The position numbers were made by a program, and so were the translations under genes. Below are positions 58,739 to 64,000 of a DNA stretch of 64,000 nucleotides, piece by piece. The number at the start of each line of letters is the position of its first letter. Position 1 is the stretch's first letter. Below the pieces are notes generated by a model. It saw only the letters and a program-made list of their open reading frames with translations. It was not told the DNA's origin and ran no database searches. Origin of the DNA: Corynebacterium comes (GTDB lineage Bacteria; Actinomycetota; Actinomycetes; Mycobacteriales; Mycobacteriaceae). The stretch lies in the NCBI RefSeq assembly GCF_009734405.1, contig NZ_CP046453.1, forward strand, positions 2,666,001 to 2,730,000, written 5' to 3'.

Positions 58739-59647
58739 TCAGTCCTCCACGCCCGCGGGCTGCGGCCAGACCTTCTCCGCCAGCGCCAGAACCCGCTCCA
58801 GTACCGGGTTGTCCGAGTCCGGCTGCCAGGCCATGCGGAGGTTGACCGGCAGCGTCTCGTCCGCGACCCGGAGGAAGGACACGTGCGGGTCGGTGAAGTT
58901 CTCCGCGACGGAGGAGACCGTCAGCGAACAGCCGACCTCTGCCCCCACGAGCGCCATGGCGGTCCACGAGTCCGGCGCCCGTTGCACGATGTCCGGGTCG
59001 AAGCCCGCCTTGAGGCTCAGTCTTCGCATCCGGTCCCCCAGCACTGAGCCCTCGTGCGCCGGAAGCGACACGAACGCCTCCCCCGCCAGCTGCCGGAAGG
59101 AGACCTCCTCCTCCCCCGCCAGACGGTGCGAGCCCGGTACCGCCAGCACGAGATGCTCCTCGAGGATGATGCGCGACTCCACCGCGCCGGGCACGAAGTC
59201 CCACCTGCCCAGGCTGATGTCCACTTCACCGCGCAGGACCAGGCCCAGGGAGGGCTGGGCGAACTGCTGGCTCTGCAGGTTGAGCCCGATCCCGTCGTAG
59301 GCGCGTCGAAGCTCGCGGGAGAGGATGCCCACCAGCGGATGCGTCGACGCCCCGGCATAGGCCAGGGAGACGGAGCCGAGTTCTCCCTTTCCGGCGGCCA
59401 CCGTGTCCCGGCGGGCCCGTTCAGCGGCCTCGAGGATCCCCCGGGCCGGTTCCACCAGTGCGGCACCGGCCGGGGTGAGTCTCACCCGGCGCGTGCTGCG
59501 CACGAAGAGGTCCACGCCCAGCTCCTTCTCGAGCTGGCGGACGGTACGGCTGACCGGGGGTTGTGCCATGTAGAGCCGGTCAGCCGCCCGGCCGAAATGC
59601 AGTTCCTCCGCCACCGCGAGGAACACTCTGAGCTGTTGTAGGTCCAT
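58739..59647 (-). CDS. LysR-family regulator of the adjoining CoA-transferase operon
   Basis: 302 aa, normal LysR length. The N-terminal helix-turn-helix is MDLQQLRVFLAVAEELHFGR, AADRLYMAQPPVSRTVRQLE. The effector domain shows LGLVLRGEVDISLGRWDFVP. It is divergent from the CaiB-family gene across a 106-bp AT-rich gap, the classical LysR arrangement. By analogy with GcdR-type regulators next to glutaryl-CoA dehydrogenase genes it may sense glutarate or its CoA ester (inference). Confidence 0.88.
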   Translation of the reverse strand: MDLQQLRVFLAVAEELHFGRAADRLYMAQPPVSRTVRQLEKELGVDLFVRSTRRVRLTPAGAALVEPARGILEAAERARRDTVAAGKGELGSVSLAYAGASTHPLVGILSRELRRAYDGIGLNLQSQQFAQPSLGLVLRGEVDISLGRWDFVPGAVESRIILEEHLVLAVPGSHRLAGEEEVSFRQLAGEAFVSLPAHEGSVLGDRMRRLSLKAGFDPDIVQRAPDSWTAMALVGAEVGCSLTVSSVAENFTDPHVSFLRVADETLPVNLRMAWQPDSDNPVLERVLALAEKVWPQPAGVED

Positions 59648-59753
59648 TTTCCCATTATTACATTATCTACAATTATCTTGCATCCATTAAGTATTGGACA
59701 CGCAGCAATCGGGGTGGGAATGTGAGTTAGGCAACTATTATCGGAGAGAGCCC
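59648..59753. promoter_or_regulatory. LysR-type divergent promoter region
   Basis: The gap is strikingly AT-rich for this genome (59651-59695, with ATTATCTACAATTAT at 59663-59677 forming an ATTAT dyad) and lies between the divergent LysR and CoA-transferase genes. It is the expected place of a T-N11-A type LysR site. Exact promoter elements are not clear. Confidence 0.5.
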
Positions 59754-60947
59754 ATGACACAGTCGAAACACACCTCCCCCTTGGACGGCCTTTTCACGCG
59801 CCAGGCCAGCGGTCCGCTCGCCGGGATCGTCATCGCCGACTTCAGTCGCGTCCTGGCAGGCCCCTACTGCACGATGCTCCTGGCCGACATGGGCGCCACC
59901 GTGATCAAGGTGGAGAGCCCCGCGGGCGATGAGACCCGCACGTGGAAGCCTCCGGTCCACGAGGATCAGTCCACCTACTACCTCTCGATCAACCGCAACA
60001 AGAGCTCCATCGCCCTGGACTTCAGGGACGAGACGGACCTGGAGACCGCCCGGGCCATCGCGGGTCGCGCGGATGTCCTGGTGGAGAACTTCAAGCCGGG
60101 CGGACTGGAACGCTTCGGGCTGGACTATGACGCCGTGTCCCACTCCAACCCGGACGTCATCTACGCCTCGGTCACCGGTTTCGGCACGAAGGGCGGTGCC
60201 GCACTGCCCGGATACGACCTTCTGGTCCAGGCCCTGTCAGGCCTGATGAGCCTGACCGGCGCCCCCGATTCCCCTGCCTACCGGGCAGGCGTGGCGGTGT
60301 TCGACGTCATCACCGGCCTGCACACCGCCATCGGCATCCTCTCCGCCCTGCACGAACGGGGCAACTCGGGCCGGGGCCAGCACGTCGAGGCCAACCTGAT
60401 GTCCTCCGCCCTGTCGGGCATGGTCAACCAGACCGCCGGATACGTCCTCAGCGGTCAGGTACCCACCCGGATGGGCAACGAGCATCCCAGTATCTACCCC
60501 TACGAGCCCTTTCGCACGGCGGAGGGCGACATCATCCTGGCCATCGGCAACGACCGGCAGTTCCTCCGCCTGTGTGCGGTCCTCGGTGCGGAGCACCTGC
60601 CCGAGGATCCCCGTTTCGCCGCCGCCGCCGATCGCAGCCACCACCGTGGGGAGCTGCGTCCGATCCTGCAGGAGCTGCTGGCCGCGCGGTCCGCGGCCGA
60701 GTGGTTCGACGTCCTCACCGACGCCGGCCTGCCGTGCGCCCCCATCAACGACGTGCAGGGCGGCATCGAGTTCGCGCAGCGCCTGGGCCTGGAACCCGTC
60801 GTCCAGGTCGGCCACGGAGACAGGACGCTGCCGGGCATCCGCAACCCGTTGACCTTCTCGAAGACCCCGGTCAGCTACGACCTCATCCCGCCGGGAATCG
60901 ACGAGGACCGCGACGCGATCCTGGACTGGCTGAATGAAGCCACCTGA
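59754..60947 (+). CDS. CaiB/BaiF (class III) CoA-transferase
   Basis: 397 aa from ATG 59754 (GGAGAGAG upstream). The opening GPLAGIVIADFSRVLAGPYC, MLLADMGATVIKVESPAGDE and NRNKSSIALDF are the family core. The catalytic Asp is expected in the VLVENFKPGGLERFGLDYDA to TGAPDSPAYRAGV stretch. It moves CoA between acyl groups. Next to a glutaryl-CoA dehydrogenase-like gene, the likely reaction is activation of glutarate using a dicarboxylyl-CoA donor. Confidence 0.87.
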   Translation: MTQSKHTSPLDGLFTRQASGPLAGIVIADFSRVLAGPYCTMLLADMGATVIKVESPAGDETRTWKPPVHEDQSTYYLSINRNKSSIALDFRDETDLETARAIAGRADVLVENFKPGGLERFGLDYDAVSHSNPDVIYASVTGFGTKGGAALPGYDLLVQALSGLMSLTGAPDSPAYRAGVAVFDVITGLHTAIGILSALHERGNSGRGQHVEANLMSSALSGMVNQTAGYVLSGQVPTRMGNEHPSIYPYEPFRTAEGDIILAIGNDRQFLRLCAVLGAEHLPEDPRFAAAADRSHHRGELRPILQELLAARSAAEWFDVLTDAGLPCAPINDVQGGIEFAQRLGLEPVVQVGHGDRTLPGIRNPLTFSKTPVSYDLIPPGIDEDRDAILDWLNEAT

Positions 60948-60998
60948 CCTTCCCGCCCCTCAATGCCTGAATCACCCCACCCACAGAGGAGAAACACC

Positions 60999-62195
60999 AT
61001 GTCCACCACCGAAGCCACCGTCCTGTCCGACTACTTCCACCTCGACGATGACCTCACCGCCGAGGAGAGGTCCATCCGCGACAAGGTCCGTCAGTTCGCC
61101 ACCACCCACGTCGAACCGGTGATCAACGAACACTGGGAGAAGGCCGAGTTCCCGCGGCAGCTGCTCGCACCGCTGGCGGAGATCGGGGTGGTCGGCACTA
61201 TCATCGAGGGCTACGACTGCCCCGGCATGTCGCGCATGGCCCAGGGCATGGTCGCGCGGGAGATGTCGCGCATCGACGGTTCCTTCAACACCTTCATGGG
61301 CGTGCACTCCAACCTGTGCATGGGTTCGCTCGCCATCCTGGGCAACGAGGAACAGAAGCAGCGCTGGCTGCCGGATCTGGCGGCGATCAGGAAGACCGGC
61401 GCCTTCGCCCTGACCGAGCCCGACCACGGCTCCGACTCCGTGGCACTGGAGACCAGCGCCCGACGCGAGGGTGACCAGTGGGTGATCAACGGCCACAAGC
61501 GCTGGATCGGCAACGGCCACGAGGCCGACGTCATCGTCCTTTACGCGCGCAACACCGAGGACGGCCAGGTCAACGCCTTCGTCGTGGAGAAGCAGGACGA
61601 CGGCACCTACCCCGAGGGCTACGACCCCACCCCGATCCCGGGCAAGATCGGCAAGCGCGCCATCCTGCAGGCAGACATCGTCATCACGGAACTGCGCGTC
61701 CCGCACGCCAACCGCCTGGCCGACTGCAACTCCTTCAAGGACGTCAACCGGGTGCTGCAGTTCACCCGCGGCGGCGCCTCCTGGGAGGCCGTGGGACACG
61801 CCATGGCCGCCTTCGAGATCGCCCGCGACTATGCCCTCGAGCGCATCCAGTTCGGCAACCCCATCGCCTCGTACCAGCTGGTCCAGCACCGCCTGGCCAA
61901 CATGCTCTCCGAGCTGACGGCCATGCAGCTGATGTGCACCCAGATGGTCCGCCTGGCCGACGCCGGAAAGCTGACCAACGCCAAGGCCGCCATGGTCAAG
62001 ATGGCCACCTCGCAGAAGGGCAAGTGGATCTGCAACGAAGCCCGGGAACTGCTCGCCGGCAACGGCCTGCTGCTGGAGTACCACGTCGCCCGCCACCTCA
62101 CCGACATGGAGGTCGTGTCCACCTACGAGGGCACCGACTCGATGCAGGCCCTGATCATCGGCCGCGACATCACCGGCATCTCGGCGTTCAGGTAG
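60999..62195 (+). CDS. gcdH: Acyl-CoA dehydrogenase, glutaryl-CoA dehydrogenase-like
   Basis: 398 aa from ATG 60999 (GAGGAGAAA upstream). It is a flavin-dependent acyl-CoA dehydrogenase: AFALTEPDHGSDSVALETSA, WVINGHKRWIGNGHEADVIV, FTRGGASWEAVGHAMAAFEI. The catalytic Glu is in VVSTYEGTDSMQALIIGRDI, the position and context used by glutaryl-CoA dehydrogenases. The proposed reaction is oxidative decarboxylation of glutaryl-CoA to crotonyl-CoA. The specificity call relies on the CaiB and LysR neighbours. Confidence 0.82.
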   Translation: MSTTEATVLSDYFHLDDDLTAEERSIRDKVRQFATTHVEPVINEHWEKAEFPRQLLAPLAEIGVVGTIIEGYDCPGMSRMAQGMVAREMSRIDGSFNTFMGVHSNLCMGSLAILGNEEQKQRWLPDLAAIRKTGAFALTEPDHGSDSVALETSARREGDQWVINGHKRWIGNGHEADVIVLYARNTEDGQVNAFVVEKQDDGTYPEGYDPTPIPGKIGKRAILQADIVITELRVPHANRLADCNSFKDVNRVLQFTRGGASWEAVGHAMAAFEIARDYALERIQFGNPIASYQLVQHRLANMLSELTAMQLMCTQMVRLADAGKLTNAKAAMVKMATSQKGKWICNEARELLAGNGLLLEYHVARHLTDMEVVSTYEGTDSMQALIIGRDITGISAFR

Positions 62196-62239
62196 ACGAC
62201 CCCTCCCAGACCCTCTCCGACCGAAAGTAGAACTGAGAC

Positions 62240-63094
62240 ATGACCTCCATCTCCCTCCCGTCCCGCGTCGGTGTGCTCGGCGGCGGCCGCATGGGCGCCG
62301 GCATCGCCCACGCCTTCCTGATCAACGGCTGCGACGTCGTGATCGTCGAGCGTGACCACGCCGCAGCCACCGCAGCCCGCGAGCGCGTGGAGAGCAGCGT
62401 CGACAAGTCCCTCTCCCGCGGACTCGACGGCGACCGCGACGGGATCCTCGCCCGTTTCCGCGTGAGCACGAACCACAGCGACTTCGCCGACCGCGACCTC
62501 GTCGTCGAGGCTGTCCCGGAGGACTGGGACCTGAAGGTCGCCTCCCTGACCGGCGTCGAGGCCCACCTGTCGGCGACCGCCGTGCTGGCCTCCAACACCT
62601 CCTCCCTGTCCATCGACGGGCTGGCCGAGGAACTCAAGCGTCCGGAGAACTTCATCGGCCTGCACTTCTTCAACCCCGTTCCGGCCTCCGACCTCATCGA
62701 GGTTGTCGTGGGGAAGAACACCGACCCGGAGCTGGCCGACGCAGCCGCCGAGTGGACCCGCGCACTGGGCAAGACCCCGGTCGTTGTCACCGACGCCCCC
62801 GGTTTCGCCTCTTCCCGCCTCGGCAACGTCCTCGCCCTGGAGGCGATGCGCATGGTCGAGGAGGGAGTGGCCGGCGCCGAGGACATCGACAACGCCATGG
62901 TGCTCGGCTACAAGCACGCAGCCGGCCCGCTGCGCACCACCGACATCGTCGGCCTGGACGTCCGCCTGGGCATCGCCGAGTACCTGGCCTCCACCCTGGG
63001 TCCGCGTTTTGAGCCGCCGCAGATCCTGCGTGACAAGGTCGCCCGCGGTGAGCTCGGACGCAAGACAGGCAAGGGCTTCTTCGACTGGAGCTGA
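62240..63094 (+). CDS. 3-hydroxyacyl-CoA (3-hydroxybutyryl-CoA) dehydrogenase
   Basis: 284 aa. NAD motif VGVLGGGRMGAGIAHAFLIN, catalytic His in IGLHFFNPVPASDLIEVVVG, and C-terminal TTDIVGLDVRLGIAEYLAST. It is a close paralogue of PaaH (48204-49040), with near-identical segments around VTDAPGFASSRLG and EDIDNAMVLGYK. In this operon it would oxidise 3-hydroxybutyryl-CoA formed from crotonyl-CoA; no hydratase is encoded here, so PaaF or another enzyme must supply that step. A strong terminator follows. Confidence 0.88.
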   Translation: MTSISLPSRVGVLGGGRMGAGIAHAFLINGCDVVIVERDHAAATAARERVESSVDKSLSRGLDGDRDGILARFRVSTNHSDFADRDLVVEAVPEDWDLKVASLTGVEAHLSATAVLASNTSSLSIDGLAEELKRPENFIGLHFFNPVPASDLIEVVVGKNTDPELADAAAEWTRALGKTPVVVTDAPGFASSRLGNVLALEAMRMVEEGVAGAEDIDNAMVLGYKHAAGPLRTTDIVGLDVRLGIAEYLASTLGPRFEPPQILRDKVARGELGRKTGKGFFDWS

Positions 63095-63110
63095 AGTCTC
63101 CCGCGCGCAT

Positions 63111-63156
63111 CGGCAGGGGCCGGATGAGGTGTATTTTCCTCGTCCGGCCCCTGCCG
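63111..63156 (+). terminator. Terminator after the CoA-transferase operon
   Basis: A 19-bp stem (63111-63129 with 63138-63156, one G-T pair) closes the loop TGTATTTT. It is 16 bp past the dehydrogenase stop and separates that operon from the following gene. Confidence 0.85.
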
Positions 63157-63225
63157 ACGGGCGTAGCGTCGGAGAGACCCCCCGTTGATTCCGTCCCGAT
63201 CCCGCACGAAAGAAGGGCAGCAGAA

Positions 63226-64000
63226 ATGAAGAACATCGCATTCATCGGACTCGGCAGCATGGGTGGCCCCATGGCCGCCAACCTTGTCAAGGAGGGCTTC
63301 ACCGTCCGCGGTTTCGACGTCACCGACGTGGCGAAGAAGATGGCCTCCGAGGCGGGCGTCGAGATCATCGACACCTCCGTCGAGGCCGCCGAGGGAGCCG
63401 ACGCCGTGATCACCATGCTCCCCACCGCGGGCCTGGTCGCCTCCACCATCACTGAACTGCTCGAGAAGGTGGGGAACAAGCCCCGCCTGTTCATCGACTC
63501 CTCGACCATCGGTGTCGCCGAGGCCCGTGACAACGCCGCGCGTGTCGAAGCGGCCGGCTCCGTGTTCCTCGACGCCCCGGTCTCCGGTGGCCACGGCGGA
63601 GCCGTCGACGGCACCCTGGCCATCATGGTCGGAGGGCCCGCGGACGCCTTCGCCGAGGCTCGTCCGCTTTTCGATGCCATGGGCGACGCCGTCACCCACT
63701 GCGGCGCCGTCGGCACCGGCCAGGGCGTGAAGATCTGCAACAACATGGTCCTGGGCATCCACCAGATCGCCCTGTGCGAGGCATTCCTCATGGGCGAGCG
63801 CATCGGCCTGGACGCCCAGACGATCTACGACGTCATTTCGCACTCCACGGGCAACTCCTGGGCGCTGCAGGAGCATGCCCCGGCCAAGGGCATAGACAAG
63901 GGCTTCCCCGCCGACAACGACTATGAGGGCGGCGCACCCGCGGCACTCATCGCCAAGGATCTCGGCTTCGCGCGAGAGGCCCTGGAGATGACCGGCACAC
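63226..64000 (+). CDS. mmsB: 3-hydroxyisobutyrate dehydrogenase family protein (partial)
   Basis: 258 codons are visible before the window ends, of roughly 290 expected. Rossmann start NIAFIGLGSMGGPMAANLVK, the SSTIGVAEARD and DAPVSGGHGGAVDGTLAIMV substrate-binding motif, and the catalytic Lys in GVKICNNMVLGIHQIALCEA. These features fit MmsB of valine catabolism, oxidising 3-hydroxyisobutyrate to methylmalonate semialdehyde. It is separated from the upstream operon by a terminator. Related beta-hydroxyacid dehydrogenases are an alternative until neighbours beyond the edge are seen. Confidence 0.87.
   Translation, partial: MKNIAFIGLGSMGGPMAANLVKEGFTVRGFDVTDVAKKMASEAGVEIIDTSVEAAEGADAVITMLPTAGLVASTITELLEKVGNKPRLFIDSSTIGVAEARDNAARVEAAGSVFLDAPVSGGHGGAVDGTLAIMVGGPADAFAEARPLFDAMGDAVTHCGAVGTGQGVKICNNMVLGIHQIALCEAFLMGERIGLDAQTIYDVISHSTGNSWALQEHAPAKGIDKGFPADNDYEGGAPAALIAKDLGFAREALEMTGT

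Overview
The window is high-GC actinobacterial DNA and almost certainly comes from a Corynebacterium chromosome. Four things support this. The order DUF5318 - class A PBP (ponA) - GT-C glycosyltransferase - rpsF - ssb - rplI - dnaB, next to ino1, is the Corynebacterium/Mycobacterium arrangement. The ISL3 element has the size and ends of known corynebacterial elements. A heme-exporter pair lies beside a ChrSA-like two-component system. A phenylacetate cluster carries PaaR-type operators. I did not identify the species.

Layout. 1-3.8 kb is a graveyard of mobile DNA: an IS3 remnant cut by an IS6-type element, which is itself interrupted by an intact ISL3 element with a perfect 8-bp target duplication. 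Beyond it lie a headless methyltransferase, an SRPBCC protein and an SDR start fused to an IS110 fragment. 3.8-10.2 kb is a complete rRNA operon on the minus strand (16S 8016-9537, 23S 4455-7553, 5S 4188-4308) with a promoter at 10023-10051 and a nested stem-loop terminator candidate. 10.2-19.6 kb holds a GntR regulator, a NYN-domain protein, PspA, thioredoxin, a copper module (a cysteine-less HMA protein, CopZ, CopA and two CsoR-type operators), two MFS transporters and a 56-aa protein. 19.5-33 kb holds the dnaB-rplI-ssb-rpsF-ponA block, with a dense cluster of DnaA boxes upstream of dnaB, followed by ino1, a MalR-like MarR regulator, a universal stress protein, TrhO and a K+ channel. 33-38.5 kb holds DUF1846, a Nei/Fpg glycosylase, the NAD(P)HX repair enzyme and an MHS-type transporter.

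38.6-51.6 kb is a full aerobic phenylacetate catabolon: paaK, paaR, paaI, paaABCDE, paaG, paaJ, paaF, paaH, a second hotdog thioesterase, and paaZ. PaaK makes phenylacetyl-CoA, PaaABCE epoxidises it, PaaG makes the oxepin, PaaZ opens the ring, and PaaJ/F/H finish by beta-oxidation to acetyl-CoA and succinyl-CoA. All four promoter regions carry a PaaR-type box (ACCGNNCGNNCGGT core) with a CRP/GlxR-like site 24-36 bp upstream.

51.6-64 kb holds an AlkZ-like winged-helix protein, an SDR, an HrtBA-like heme exporter divergent from a lipoprotein plus ChrSA-like two-component system, a cupin, a VanZ protein, and a LysR-controlled operon (CaiB/BaiF CoA-transferase, glutaryl-CoA-dehydrogenase-like enzyme, 3-hydroxyacyl-CoA dehydrogenase) that looks like glutarate catabolism. 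A 3-hydroxyisobutyrate dehydrogenase runs off the end. No tRNA gene, CRISPR array or prophage was seen. The most interesting leads are the DnaA-box cluster, the cysteine-less HMA protein, the paired PaaR/GlxR promoters and the lipoprotein inserted into the heme-stress locus.
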